Assembly (NCBI GenBank): GCA_910584865.1
Contig: CAJUCE010000020.1
Location: 1-64,000 of the forward strand
Direction: 5' to 3'
From: an uncultured Acetatifactor sp.
Lineage (GTDB): Bacteria; Bacillota; Clostridia; Lachnospirales; Lachnospiraceae
DNA length: 64,000 bases
Both the position numbers and the translations under genes were made by a program. Every line of letters begins with the position of its first letter. Positions within the stretch are counted from its first letter, which is position 1. Under the pieces are notes generated by a model. The model was not told the DNA's origin and did no database searches. It worked only from the letters and a program-made list of their open reading frames with translations. Shown one piece after another: positions 50,665 to 60,271 of this stretch.

Positions 50665-52497
50665 ATGAAGCAAAAAAGAGAAGATGTAAGGAACGTTGCC
50701 ATCATAGCCCATGTGGACCACGGCAAGACAACACTGGTGGACGAACTGTTAAAACAAAGCGGTGTATTCCGCGAGGGACAGACAGTAGCGGAACGCATCA
50801 TGGACTCCAACGATATCGAACGCGAGCGTGGCATCACCATCCTTTCCAAAAATACCGCCGTAATGTACAAAGATACGAAAATCAACATTGTGGACACGCC
50901 CGGCCATGCTGATTTCGGCGGAGAAGTAGAGCGTGTCTTGAAAATGGTCAACGGTGTCATCCTGGTAGTGGATGCATTCGAAGGTCCTATGCCTCAGACC
51001 AAATTCGTGCTCAGAAAGGCATTGGAACTGAAACTGCCCGTCATCGTATGCATCAACAAAATTGACCGCCCCGAAGCAAGACCGGACGAGGTGATGGATG
51101 AAGTTCTGGAACTGTTCCTGGAGCTGGATGCCGACGATGCCCAGCTGGACTGTCCTTTCGTCTATGCGTCCGCAAAATCCGGAGTGGCCTCTATGGAATC
51201 CTCCGAAACCGGCATCAGCATGGAACCTCTGTTCGAGACCATCGTGAATTATATTCCTGCTCCTGAAGGGGACAGCCAGGCAGGCACACAGGTCCTCATC
51301 AGCACCGTGGACTACAATGAATACGTGGGCCGCATCGGCATCGGAAAAGTGGACAACGGCACAATCAGGGTAAACCAGGAAGTAGTCATCTGCAACCACC
51401 ATGATCCGGATAAGCAGGTGAAAGTAAAGGTCAGCAAACTTTATGAATTTGACGGCCTGAACAAAGTCGAGGTAAAGGAGGCCGGCATCGGCTCAATCGT
51501 GGCGATTTCCGGTATCGCCGATCTCCATATAGGAGACACCCTCTGCTCTCCGGAAGCAGTGCTCCCCATACCCTTCCAGAAGATCAGCGAACCTACGATA
51601 GCCATGCAATTCATGGTAAACGACTCTCCTCTTGCCGGACAGGACGGAAAATATGTCACCAGCCGTCATATCCGTGACAGATTATTCCGCGAATTGAATA
51701 CGGATGTCTCTCTGCGTGTGGAAGAAACCGATACCACCGAATGCTTTAAAGTATCCGGACGCGGGGAACTTCATCTATCCGTTCTGATCGAAACCATGCG
51801 CCGTGAGGGCTATGAGTTTGCAGTCAGCAAGGCCGAGGTTCTCTACCATACAGACGAGGCCGGCCGCCGTACAGAACCCATGGAACTGGCTTACATCGAT
51901 GTCCCCAACGAATTTGCAGGCGCCGTCATCGAAAAGCTGGGCCAGAGAAAAGGCGAACTGCGCAACATGGGCAGTATGTCCGGAGGAACCTACACACGTC
52001 TGGAGTTCTCTATTCCGGCCAGAGGCCTGATCGGTTACCGCGGCGAATTTCTGACAGATACCAAGGGCAACGGCATCATGAATACAATTTTTGACGGCTA
52101 TGCCCCCTACAAGGGCGATATTCAATACCGGAGGCAGGGCTCCCTGATCGCCTTTGAAGCAGGAGAATCTATTACCTACGGCCTGTTCAACGCCCAGGAG
52201 AGAGGCACGCTGTTCATCGGACCCGGCGAAAAAGTATATGGCGGAATGGTAGTCGGCCAGACAGGGCGCAGCGAGGATATCGAAGTAAACGTATGCAAAA
52301 AGAAACAGTTGACCAATACCCGTTCCTCCGGCGCCGATGATGCATTGCGTCTGGTTCCTCCCCGGATCCTTTCCATGGAACAGGCTCTGGATTTTATCGA
52401 TACGGATGAGCTGTTGGAAATTACCCCCTCACACTTACGAATCCGGAAAAAAATCCTGGATCCTACGCTGCGCAAACGCGCTGCTCTCAAAAAATAG
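50665..52497 (+). CDS. typA: Translational GTPase TypA/BipA
   Basis: A 610-residue ribosome-binding GTPase. G1 IIAHVDHGKTTLVDELL, G2/switch RERGITILSKNTAV, G3 DTPGHADFGGEVERVL and G4 VCINKIDRPEARPDE; elongation-factor domains and the TypA-specific C-terminal domain follow (RSSGADDALRLVPPRILSME). It helps ribosome assembly and stress adaptation. Length matches the family. GAGG precedes the ATG. A terminator follows the stop. Confidence 0.96.
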   Translation: MKQKREDVRNVAIIAHVDHGKTTLVDELLKQSGVFREGQTVAERIMDSNDIERERGITILSKNTAVMYKDTKINIVDTPGHADFGGEVERVLKMVNGVILVVDAFEGPMPQTKFVLRKALELKLPVIVCINKIDRPEARPDEVMDEVLELFLELDADDAQLDCPFVYASAKSGVASMESSETGISMEPLFETIVNYIPAPEGDSQAGTQVLISTVDYNEYVGRIGIGKVDNGTIRVNQEVVICNHHDPDKQVKVKVSKLYEFDGLNKVEVKEAGIGSIVAISGIADLHIGDTLCSPEAVLPIPFQKISEPTIAMQFMVNDSPLAGQDGKYVTSRHIRDRLFRELNTDVSLRVEETDTTECFKVSGRGELHLSVLIETMRREGYEFAVSKAEVLYHTDEAGRRTEPMELAYIDVPNEFAGAVIEKLGQRKGELRNMGSMSGGTYTRLEFSIPARGLIGYRGEFLTDTKGNGIMNTIFDGYAPYKGDIQYRRQGSLIAFEAGESITYGLFNAQERGTLFIGPGEKVYGGMVVGQTGRSEDIEVNVCKKKQLTNTRSSGADDALRLVPPRILSMEQALDFIDTDELLEITPSHLRIRKKILDPTLRKRAALKK

Positions 52498-52505
52498 TCA
52501 TACAG

Positions 52506-52537
52506 AAAAGCTTTCGGTTACATGCCGGAAGCTTTTT
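52506..52537 (+). terminator. Terminator of typA
   Basis: AAGCTTTCGG pairs with CCGGAAGCTT around TTACATG, followed by a T run. Confidence 0.8.
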
Positions 52538-52690
52538 GTATTTTCTTCGATTCGTCTCTGCTTGGGAAAACTATCGATAACTGATCGGAGCACAACTCTG
52601 CACAAGAACACAAGAAAGTCTGACTTCAATCCTTCCGGGATTGAAATTAATGTAACAAATTTTTGTAATAAAGTCAAGTGTTTTTTGGAC

Positions 52691-53296
52691 TTATATTACG
52701 ACTCCCAGGCCTTTCAGCGCTTCGCCGGCCTGTTCTTTGGAACAAAAGCAGATTCCGCTGATCCCCAGAGCCTGCGCCGCTTCCACATTCCCCATTGTAT
52801 CGTCAATAAATACACTTTCTTCCGCTTTCAGAGAGTATCTGGACAGCAGGCGTGTATAAATCTCGGCATCCGGCTTAACCACCTTCTCCTGATAAGACAG
52901 AATCCCTCCGTCCATAAACGGCATAAAATCAAGCGCATCCCGGCATTCCGCATAGACCTTATGTGAGAAATTGGACAGATAAAATACCCTGTACCCCTTT
53001 GCCTTCAGCTCCTGAATCCAGGGAATTGCATACTCCCTCTTTGTCACAATTCCTTCCACATTGTCATAAGCTCTGTGAATCTCTGCTGCGATCTCCGGAT
53101 CCATTTTAATAAATTCCTGCATGATCTTCTCGATCTCCCATACCCCGCGGTCCACCTCATTCCACAGCGGCGTCAGTACGGAAGCCCTTGCAATACGCCC
53201 GATCATCTCCTCATCAAAGCCTTTGTCTTCCAGAAATCCCTTCCACCGAAAATCTGTCAGCACATTCCCGATATCAAAAATTATATTCCGTATCAT
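52691..53296 (-). CDS. HAD family hydrolase (phosphatase)
   Basis: A 201-residue HAD phosphatase. Motif I is IIFDIGNVLTDFRW (the second Asp of DxD is Asn, as in YihX-like glucose-1-phosphatases), motif II VFYLSNFS, and motif III VVKPDAEIY...SVFIDDTMGN. It is the last gene after rhaB-rhaA-rhaD on the same strand and may dephosphorylate a sugar phosphate, but its substrate is unknown. ATG 53296 follows GAGGAAG. Confidence 0.85.
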   Translation of the reverse strand: MIRNIIFDIGNVLTDFRWKGFLEDKGFDEEMIGRIARASVLTPLWNEVDRGVWEIEKIMQEFIKMDPEIAAEIHRAYDNVEGIVTKREYAIPWIQELKAKGYRVFYLSNFSHKVYAECRDALDFMPFMDGGILSYQEKVVKPDAEIYTRLLSRYSLKAEESVFIDDTMGNVEAAQALGISGICFCSKEQAGEALKGLGVVI

Positions 53297-53340
53297 TTTT
53301 CTTCCTCTCAAATTCTTATTACTTTCCTATGACCGCAGCA

Positions 53341-53375
53341 AAACGCCCGGCTCTCCCATAGGGAGAACACGGACG
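53341..53375 (-). terminator. Hairpin downstream of rhaD
   Basis: Leftward, AACG..CCG..TTCTCCC pairs with GGGAGAGCCGGGCGTTTT, ending in a short T run. It lies between rhaD and the HAD gene, so it may limit read-through. Confidence 0.55.
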
Positions 53376-53388
53376 TTCCTGCCGATTC

Positions 53389-54249
53389 TCAGCAATACAA
53401 TTCGTCATCCGATACAAAACTCAGAATTTCTTCATTTAATGTCACACCGAATTCCCGTCCGATGGCGCGCAGATTATCGTCCGTAATAACCTGCCTGGGC
53501 GGTTTCCCACCTGTTGCAGCCAGTGCGATGGAAGCAATCTGTGCAGCTTTCTCGATGGTATGCATCAGCCCGAAAGCGGTATCAAAATCAGGACCTGACA
53601 CAAAGAGACCGTGGAAAGCCCATATGGCGGCATCGTATTTCTCCATGAGCACACAGGTAGCCTTCGCAATCTCCGGTCCGCCGGGTACCATCCAGGGCAC
53701 TACTCCCACGCCTCCGGGGAATACTACGCAGCATTCGGTTGCGCTCTTCCAAAGCATCCTGGTAAACACCTCCGACTGCAGCGGCAGTACATAGGTCAAT
53801 GCAATCACATAGGGCGTATGTGCATGGTATATTACCCTGTTTTCCCCGCCTGTCACCCGTTTTCTCACGGAATGATTCATAAAATGCGTCGGGAACTCGC
53901 TGGTAGGCCTGCCTCCGTTCTCCAGCCCCCAGACAATACGGTAAGAATCACCTTCCTCGTTAATTTCCACAATGCAGATACTGTTTTGAGGTTCCAGTCC
54001 CACATTCTGCAAAAATTTACCGCTGCCGGTGGAGATAAAATGTTCTCCCTTCAGATTGTCCGCTTCCACTCCCAGCTTCACCCAGGATCCCGGAGTCGCG
54101 CGAAAATAAGGCCGGCATTCCGCCACCTCTTCCTCTTTCATCCGATAAGTCAGATTTCCCCCGTTTCTCTCGTGCCATCCCTGCCGCACGCCGTCATGGC
54201 ACATGCGGATGTAATCCTCCATCACCTTCACGCCAAATATATTGTTCAT
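53389..54249 (-). CDS. rhaD: L-rhamnulose-1-phosphate aldolase
   Basis: A 286-residue class II aldolase. GWHERNGGNLTYRM gives the phosphate-binding and Asn/Gly residues, YFRATPGSWVKL and FISTGSGKFLQN follow, and RVIYHAHTPYVIALTY holds the zinc His pair, with WAFHGLFVSGPDFD supplying another ligand. It splits L-rhamnulose 1-phosphate into dihydroxyacetone phosphate and lactaldehyde. ATG 54249 follows AAGGAG. It lies 47 bp after rhaA in the rhamnose operon. Confidence 0.93.
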   Translation of the reverse strand: MNNIFGVKVMEDYIRMCHDGVRQGWHERNGGNLTYRMKEEEVAECRPYFRATPGSWVKLGVEADNLKGEHFISTGSGKFLQNVGLEPQNSICIVEINEEGDSYRIVWGLENGGRPTSEFPTHFMNHSVRKRVTGGENRVIYHAHTPYVIALTYVLPLQSEVFTRMLWKSATECCVVFPGGVGVVPWMVPGGPEIAKATCVLMEKYDAAIWAFHGLFVSGPDFDTAFGLMHTIEKAAQIASIALAATGGKPPRQVITDDNLRAIGREFGVTLNEEILSFVSDDELYC

Positions 54250-54296
54250 ACCCTCTGACTCCTTTTGTCCGCTCTGCACAGACATCCTTATGCCGA

Positions 54297-55553
54297 TTAT
54301 CTCTTCAGCTGCACTTCGTCCTCGTATTTTCTGATCTCGCCGTAGAATTCCCGGTCGGAAACCACGCCGCAGCGCCGGCAATATTCATTCCACACATCAC
54401 CGAAAGGCAATGTCTTAATCGCTTCCTGCTCCACCATCAGCTCCGTCATCCGGTTCTCATTCTGCAGCTTTTTAAGCGCCTCATTGGGCGTACACATAGC
54501 GGAAAGCAGTGCCTTCTGCCAGCTGCGGAAGCCCATGGCCCAGGCAGAGACACGGTTGATACTGGCATCAAAATAATCCAATGCCATATACACTCTCTTC
54601 AGACCGTCGCATCTGACGATCTCCTTTGCCATTTCCTTCGTCTCATCATCGAAAAGCACCACATGATCGCTGTCCCAGCGGATGGCTCTCGTAATATGCA
54701 GAGCGATCTCGGGATAGAAGCACAAAAGTGCGGGAATCTTGTCCGACACAACCTCTGTGGGATGATAATGTCCGTTATCCATCAGGGGCAAACAGCCTTC
54801 ATGGGTAGCTGCAAAGCTTAAGGTGAATTCCGCGCTGCCCGCCGTATAAGCCTCCACGCCGATGCCAAATACCTTGGACTCCACACATGGCTTTACCTTG
54901 TCCCTGTCATGGGGCTCGGACAAAATCTGCTCGATGGAATCCTTGTATCTCATCCTGGGTCCCATACGGTCCGCCGGAATATCTTTATATCCGTCGCCCG
55001 TCCAGATATTCATGACACAGGGAATCCCTGTCTCCTCGGCAAAATACTGGGAAATACGGATACATGCCTTGCCGTGGTCAATCCAGAACTTCCTGGTCTC
55101 CTCATCAGGACTGGTAAGCGTCAGGCCGTCCTTCATCTTGTCGTGGGAGAAAAATGTAGGGTTAAAGTCGATGCCCATATTCCTCTCCTTTGCAAACTCC
55201 ACCCACTTTGCGAAATGCTTCGGCTCAATCTTATCCCTGTCCACGAACTCGCCGGGTTCGAAAATCGCATAGCTGGCATGCAGATTCAATTTCTTCTTGC
55301 CGGGCATCAGGCTTAAAGCCTTGTCCATATCCTGCATGAGCTCCCCGGGCGTTTTGGCTTTCCCGGGATAGTTGCCGGTAGTCTGGATACCGCCGGTTAA
55401 GGGTCCGTCATGATCGAAGCCGATCACATCGTCTCCCTGCCAACAGTGGAGCGATACCGGCGCTTCCATACATTTTCCGATGGCTTCCTCCACATCCACG
55501 CCATAAGACGCATAAATTTCCTTTGCGGATTCAAATCTTTCCTTTGCTGTCAT
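54297..55553 (-). CDS. rhaA: L-rhamnose isomerase
   Basis: A 418-residue isomerase converting L-rhamnose to L-rhamnulose. CWQGDDVIGFDHDGPLTGGIQTTGNYPG is characteristic, as are MNIWTGDGYKDIPADRMGPR and LPLMDNGHYHPTEVVSDKIP, which carry metal ligands. Length fits the family. AGGAAG precedes the ATG. It sits between rhaB and rhaD. No rhaR/rhaS-type regulator or transporter gene is seen in the window. Confidence 0.96.
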   Translation of the reverse strand: MTAKERFESAKEIYASYGVDVEEAIGKCMEAPVSLHCWQGDDVIGFDHDGPLTGGIQTTGNYPGKAKTPGELMQDMDKALSLMPGKKKLNLHASYAIFEPGEFVDRDKIEPKHFAKWVEFAKERNMGIDFNPTFFSHDKMKDGLTLTSPDEETRKFWIDHGKACIRISQYFAEETGIPCVMNIWTGDGYKDIPADRMGPRMRYKDSIEQILSEPHDRDKVKPCVESKVFGIGVEAYTAGSAEFTLSFAATHEGCLPLMDNGHYHPTEVVSDKIPALLCFYPEIALHITRAIRWDSDHVVLFDDETKEMAKEIVRCDGLKRVYMALDYFDASINRVSAWAMGFRSWQKALLSAMCTPNEALKKLQNENRMTELMVEQEAIKTLPFGDVWNEYCRRCGVVSDREFYGEIRKYEDEVQLKR

Positions 55554-55597
55554 TTTTTCTTCCTTTCTGTCTCTGTTATATGCTATGTATCATAGTG

Positions 55598-57043
55598 TCA
55601 CTCACAGGCGTATTGCTGAATGGGAAATGAACGGAACACACATGCCCTGGCTGCTTTCAGATCCGCAAGCTCTCCCGCAGTCATCATCTGAGCCGCCACA
55701 TTGCCGATGGCAGTAGCCTCCGTGGGACCTGCATACACCGGTATCCCCGTTGCCTTTGCCGTCAGCCGGTTCAGATATTCCGCATTGGAGCCGCCTCCTA
55801 CGATATGGATCCGGTCATACTTCTTCCCCGTCATGCTCTCCACTTCCTTTATGGTGGCGGCATAACATTTCGCCAGACTGTTATAAATAACGGAAGCCAC
55901 CTCCGCAAGCCCCTCCGGCACCTGCTGGCCCGATTCCCTGCAGGCCTGGCGAACCTCCTGTGTCATATTGGCCGGCGCCAGGAAGCGATCGTCATTGCAA
56001 TCTACAATCGACGCAATATCGCATTTCGAAGCCATCTCACAGATCTCTCCAAAACCAAGCTCGCCGCCGATTTCCTTTTTCACGGACTGAATCATCCACA
56101 ATCCCATGATATTCTTCAAATACCGGAAGCGATAATCATAACCGCCCTCATTGGTCAGATTATTTGCCTTGCTCTCCGGCGAACAATCCGCCTTCATCAA
56201 TTCCGTTCCCATCAAAGACCAGGTTCCTGAGCTTATATACAATGCGTCATCGCTGTCCGTGGGCACTGCGATCACTGCCGATCCCGTATCATGGCTGGCC
56301 GGCACCACTACCTGGCAGTCAAATCCCACCTCTTCCCTTACAGCTTCCACCAGACTGCCGATCTCGGTACCCGGGACCACGATCTTCTGGAAAATGTGCC
56401 TTGGGTATCCCAGCCTGTCGATCAGCTCCATATCCCAGACCTTTGTCTGCGGGCTGATCAGCTGGCCCGTGGTGGCTTCCGTGTATTCCGTCACAGCCAC
56501 GCCGGAGAGCAGATAATGGAAATAATCCGGCATCATCAACAGCGTCTGTGCCTTTTCAAGCTGTTCCGGCTTCTTTGTCTTCAGGGCCATCAGCTGATAA
56601 ATGGTATTAAAAATCGCCTTCTGAATCCCTGTGCGGGCATACAGCTCGTCTTCCGGCATCAGTTTATATACCTCTTCATCCATGCCTCTGGTGCGTCCGT
56701 CGCGATATGCCACTGCATTGCCGATACGCTTTCCCTCTTTGTCCAGCAGCACAAAGTCCACCCCCCAGGTATCCACACCTACACTGACGGGAATTTTGCC
56801 GAGCTTTGCACATTTCTTCATGCCCAGCTTGATCTGCGCAAACAGCTCATCCACATCCCAGACCATCTCGCCGTCTTTCTCCACCATTCCATTGGGAAAA
56901 CGGTGTACCTCCTCCAGAACCATTCTGCCATCCTCCAAATGGGCCAATATATGCCGTCCGCTGGATGCCCCGATGTCAATCGCCAGATAATATCCGGCCG
57001 GAGCACCATTTTGGCTGTTCTTATCCTCTGGGTTCATTGCCAT
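55598..57043 (-). CDS. rhaB: Rhamnulokinase
   Basis: A 481-residue FGGY kinase phosphorylating L-rhamnulose. YYLAIDIGASSGRHILAHLE is the ATP-binding start, VGVDTWGVDFVLLDKEG carries the catalytic Asp region, and ASHDTGSAVIAVPTDSDDALYISSGTWSLMGTE and VGGGSNAEYLNRLTA are typical of RhaB. I chose ATG 57043 next to GGAGAGGAGAGGG; ATG 57037 is an equal alternative. It is the first gene of the rhamnose operon. Confidence 0.93.
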   Translation of the reverse strand: MAMNPEDKNSQNGAPAGYYLAIDIGASSGRHILAHLEDGRMVLEEVHRFPNGMVEKDGEMVWDVDELFAQIKLGMKKCAKLGKIPVSVGVDTWGVDFVLLDKEGKRIGNAVAYRDGRTRGMDEEVYKLMPEDELYARTGIQKAIFNTIYQLMALKTKKPEQLEKAQTLLMMPDYFHYLLSGVAVTEYTEATTGQLISPQTKVWDMELIDRLGYPRHIFQKIVVPGTEIGSLVEAVREEVGFDCQVVVPASHDTGSAVIAVPTDSDDALYISSGTWSLMGTELMKADCSPESKANNLTNEGGYDYRFRYLKNIMGLWMIQSVKKEIGGELGFGEICEMASKCDIASIVDCNDDRFLAPANMTQEVRQACRESGQQVPEGLAEVASVIYNSLAKCYAATIKEVESMTGKKYDRIHIVGGGSNAEYLNRLTAKATGIPVYAGPTEATAIGNVAAQMMTAGELADLKAARACVFRSFPIQQYACE

Positions 57044-57158
57044 CCCTCTCCTCTCCTTTCTTTGCCTTCGTCTCCATGGATAAAAAAATTGTACCATATT
57101 TTGAAATACAAAAAAAGAGATTTTTTCATTTTGTTGAAACATTCAGCATTTCCGGGCA

Positions 57159-58067
57159 TCACTGCAACTCATAAGGCGTCATCTGGTACACATAATAATT
57201 CAGCCAGTTGCTGTAGAGATTGTTGCTATGAGAACGCCACTGCAGCAGAGGCTTCTCTTTGGGGTCATCCCCCGGATAATAATGAAAGGGAATCTGAATG
57301 GGCAGTCCCTTATTCAAATCCCTGAAATATTCATTATTGAGCGAATATCTGTCATATTCCGGATGCCCTGTGACAAAGATCTTTTTACCCTCCTGCGCAA
57401 TAGCCAGATATACCCCCGCCTCCGGGGATTCCGCCAGCACCGTCAATTCCTTACAGGCATGAATGGCCTCTGCCGGAGACTCTGTGTGACGGCTCTGGGG
57501 CGCCGGGAAAATATCGTCAAATCCGCGCACCAGCGGAATCTTACGGTTCTTGACTCTATGGTCATAGACGCCGAACAGCTTTTGCGGCAGCTTCTTTTTA
57601 TCAATCCCGTAATAATGGTACAGCCCTGCCTGGGAAGCCCAGCAAATATGAAGCGTAGAGGTCACATGTGTCTCGGCCCAGTCAAAGATATCGCAGATCT
57701 CCTGCCAATAATCCACTTCCTCAAAGGGAATGTCTTCTACGGGCGCCCCCGTCACGATCATCCCGTCGTAATTTCTGTCCCGTATTTCCTCCCAGGTAAC
57801 ATAAAATTTATTCAGGTGATTGGCCGAGGTATTTTGGGACACATGACTGCTGGCATTCATGAATGTCACATCCACCTGAAGGGGCGTGTTGGACAGGGCC
57901 CTCAAAAGCTGCAGTTCCGTATCCTGTTTCACAGGCATATTATTCAAAATCAGCACCTCCAGAGGCCGGATGTCCTGATGCATCGCCCGAAATTCATCCA
58001 TGACAAATATATTTTCATTCTCCAGAATTTCCTTTGCGGGCAGATCCCGCTGTGTCTTAATCGGCAT
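57159..58067 (-). CDS. metA: Homoserine O-acyltransferase MetA (acetyl or succinyl)
   Basis: A 302-residue enzyme of methionine synthesis. MPIKTQRDLPAKEILENENI starts the protein; LHICWASQAGLYHYYGI carries the nucleophilic Cys, and ILVTGHPEYDRYSL-like FVTGHPEYDRYSLNNEYFRD gives the catalytic His and Glu. Clostridial MetA proteins often use acetyl-CoA rather than succinyl-CoA; the acyl donor is not settled here. ATG 58067 follows AGGAGG by nine bases. A strongly base-paired leader lies directly upstream. Confidence 0.92.
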   Translation of the reverse strand: MPIKTQRDLPAKEILENENIFVMDEFRAMHQDIRPLEVLILNNMPVKQDTELQLLRALSNTPLQVDVTFMNASSHVSQNTSANHLNKFYVTWEEIRDRNYDGMIVTGAPVEDIPFEEVDYWQEICDIFDWAETHVTSTLHICWASQAGLYHYYGIDKKKLPQKLFGVYDHRVKNRKIPLVRGFDDIFPAPQSRHTESPAEAIHACKELTVLAESPEAGVYLAIAQEGKKIFVTGHPEYDRYSLNNEYFRDLNKGLPIQIPFHYYPGDDPKEKPLLQWRSHSNNLYSNWLNYYVYQMTPYELQ

Positions 58068-58093
58068 TTTTATATTCCTCCTATTCCAGTTCC

Positions 58094-58188
58094 GCAGAAA
58101 GCCGAGCCAGTACCAGTTAATGGCAGAGAATTTCCGGCCGCTAAATGATGCGTCCGCAAATCCTCTGGGCACTGGCTCGGCTTTCTGC
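58094..58188 (-). promoter_or_regulatory. metA leader: perfect 18-bp stem closing a structured segment
   Basis: Arms 58094-58111 and 58171-58188 are perfect complements (18 bp) and enclose 59 bases with a further possible CAGAG/CTCTG stem. The inner end is only 27 bases from the metA start. No terminator T run follows. I do not recognise a SAM, T-box, THF or cobalamin signature, so this is a candidate new cis-regulatory RNA, or a hairpin that insulates ligA from metA. Confidence 0.5.
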
Positions 58189-58220
58189 TGTTTCCAACTC
58201 CACAACAATCCCTTTTCTTT

Positions 58221-60266
58221 TTATTCCTGTCCCGCTGTCTCTATATGGTACTGCTTGAGGAAATCGTCCTCAGACAGAACGGGGATGCCCAGTTCTGCAG
58301 CCTTTTTATTTTTTGAAGAAGTAGAATTCACGTCGTTGTTTATAAGGCAGGTAGTTTTTCCGGTGACGCTCCCCGTGACCTTCCCTCCCTTGCGCTCAAT
58401 CTCTTCCTTTAACTCGCTCCTGCCGGAAAAATGCGTCAGTGAACCTGTAATCACAAAGCTCATGCCTGCCAGAGTCTGGCTTCCTTCCTCCACTTTCGGA
58501 ACTTCTATCTGTAATTCCCGCATCAGTGTCTCTATTCTGCGCAGATTGTCTTCGTCCCTCATATATGTGACAAAAGCCGTGGCGATTACCTCCCCAACGC
58601 CGTCTATGGCACTCAGAGTCTCCACATCCGCCTCTTCCATTCTTTTCAGGTCATAATCAAAATAACGGCAGAGCATTTTGGCATTTGCCGCGCCGATGTT
58701 GGCAATGCCCAGTCCGTACAGTACCCTGGGCAATGTAGTCTTTCTCGCCCGGTTTATGCTGTCGGTGAGATTCTGATAGGATTTTTCCCCAAAACCCTCC
58801 ATCTCCACGATCTGATCACGGTACTGGTCCAGGTGAAACAGGTCTGCAAATTCGTGGATAAAGCCCAGATCCACAAATTTCTCCAGAGTGGCCTCCGACA
58901 ATCCGTCGATGTTGATGGCATCCCGGCTGACAAATAAAGTAAAAGACTTAATCTGCTTCGCCGCGCATTTTTCATTTGTACAGTAAAGCGATTGTACGTC
59001 GTTTGTCTGTCGGATCTCCGTTTTTTCTCCGCACACAGGACAAAACTCCGGTATCTCCACCAACTGTCTTTCCTCTGCCGCTTCCTGCGCCGTCAGATTC
59101 TCCGCAATCTGAGGGATAATCATGTTGGCCTTGTACACGCTGATCCGATCCCCGATGCCCAGGCGCAGCCCCCGGAGAATGCTGATATTGTGTACGGAGG
59201 CCCGGCTGACGGTAGTTCCCTCCAACTCTACCGGTTCAAAGATCGCCACCGGATTAATCAGCCCTGTCCGGCTTGCACTCCACTCTATCTCTTTCAAAGT
59301 AGTCTCCCGCAGTTCGTCCGCCCATTTGAAGGCAATTCCGTTCCTGGGAAACTTCGCCGTCCGCCCTAGAGACTGACCATAGGCATTATCGTCATAGATC
59401 AGCACCAATCCGTCGGAGGGTATGTCATAGCTCTCTATTTTATCTTCAAAAAGGGAAACCGTCTCCAAGATCGTATCTTCGTTTACCAAATAGTGCTCTA
59501 CCACTTCAAATCCCTGCCGCTCCAGGAAGCGAAACTGCTCCTCCACGGAATCCATGACACCCGGGGCAATCTCTGTCTCTTCATCCGCTCCTTCCGTATT
59601 CTCATGTCCCGCTTCGACAGCGCTGACCAAGGTATATGCGAAAAAACGAACGCTTCTCTGTGCCGTAATCTCATTGTTCAGCTGCCGCACGGAACCGCTG
59701 CAGAGATTTCTGGGATTTTTGTATCTCGCGTCCGCATCCGGTATCCCTTCATTGATCTTCTCGAAATCGGAATAGCTGATCACCGCCTCACCGCGCAGCA
59801 CAAGCTCTCCCCTGAAGGGAATCGCACAGGGCAGATTCACGAAGGTCTTTGCATTGTTGGTAACCACCTCGCCGATCTCGCCGTTGCCTCTGGTAACCGC
59901 CTTTTCCAGCTTCCCGCCGCGGTATGTCAGCACAATGGTCAAACCGTCCAGCTTCCAGCTCATCACCGCCGGATGCCCCTGCAGCCAGTCTCTCAATTCC
60001 TCACGGCTCTTGGTTTTGTCCAGAGACAGCATGGGCGCCGTATGCCTGTCTTTGGGCAGCTCTTCCACCGCCTCATACCCCACATTTACCGTAGGGCTGT
60101 TGGCCAGGACGATGCCTGTCTCTTTCTCCAGTGCCTCCAGTTCATCATATAAACCGTCGTATTCCCGATTGCTCATAACCTCTGTGTCGTCGGCATAATA
60201 AGCTCTGGACGCCTTATTCAGAATGTCCACAAGATATTTGATTCGTTCTCTTTTCCCGGACTGCAT
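58221..60266 (-). CDS. ligA: NAD-dependent DNA ligase
   Basis: A 681-residue ligase. Ia-type NAD-binding residues AYYADDTEVMSNREYDGLYD, the adenylation motif MSWKLDGLTIV (K-L-D-G), an OB domain, the zinc finger CPVCGEKTEI...LYCTNEKCAAKQ, helix-hairpin-helix repeats (GLGIANIGAANAKMLC) and a C-terminal BRCT domain (LAGMSFVITGSLTHFSGRSELKEE). It seals nicks in replication and repair. It follows rluF by five bases in an rnh-rluF-ligA operon. Confidence 0.95.
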   Translation of the reverse strand: MQSGKRERIKYLVDILNKASRAYYADDTEVMSNREYDGLYDELEALEKETGIVLANSPTVNVGYEAVEELPKDRHTAPMLSLDKTKSREELRDWLQGHPAVMSWKLDGLTIVLTYRGGKLEKAVTRGNGEIGEVVTNNAKTFVNLPCAIPFRGELVLRGEAVISYSDFEKINEGIPDADARYKNPRNLCSGSVRQLNNEITAQRSVRFFAYTLVSAVEAGHENTEGADEETEIAPGVMDSVEEQFRFLERQGFEVVEHYLVNEDTILETVSLFEDKIESYDIPSDGLVLIYDDNAYGQSLGRTAKFPRNGIAFKWADELRETTLKEIEWSASRTGLINPVAIFEPVELEGTTVSRASVHNISILRGLRLGIGDRISVYKANMIIPQIAENLTAQEAAEERQLVEIPEFCPVCGEKTEIRQTNDVQSLYCTNEKCAAKQIKSFTLFVSRDAINIDGLSEATLEKFVDLGFIHEFADLFHLDQYRDQIVEMEGFGEKSYQNLTDSINRARKTTLPRVLYGLGIANIGAANAKMLCRYFDYDLKRMEEADVETLSAIDGVGEVIATAFVTYMRDEDNLRRIETLMRELQIEVPKVEEGSQTLAGMSFVITGSLTHFSGRSELKEEIERKGGKVTGSVTGKTTCLINNDVNSTSSKNKKAAELGIPVLSEDDFLKQYHIETAGQE

Positions 60267-60271
60267 TTCCC

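Noticed and set aside
53389..58067. metA as part of the rhamnose operon
   Set aside because: metA has its own structured leader, and a promoter-like AT-rich gap with TACAAT separates it from rhaB; the functions are unrelated.
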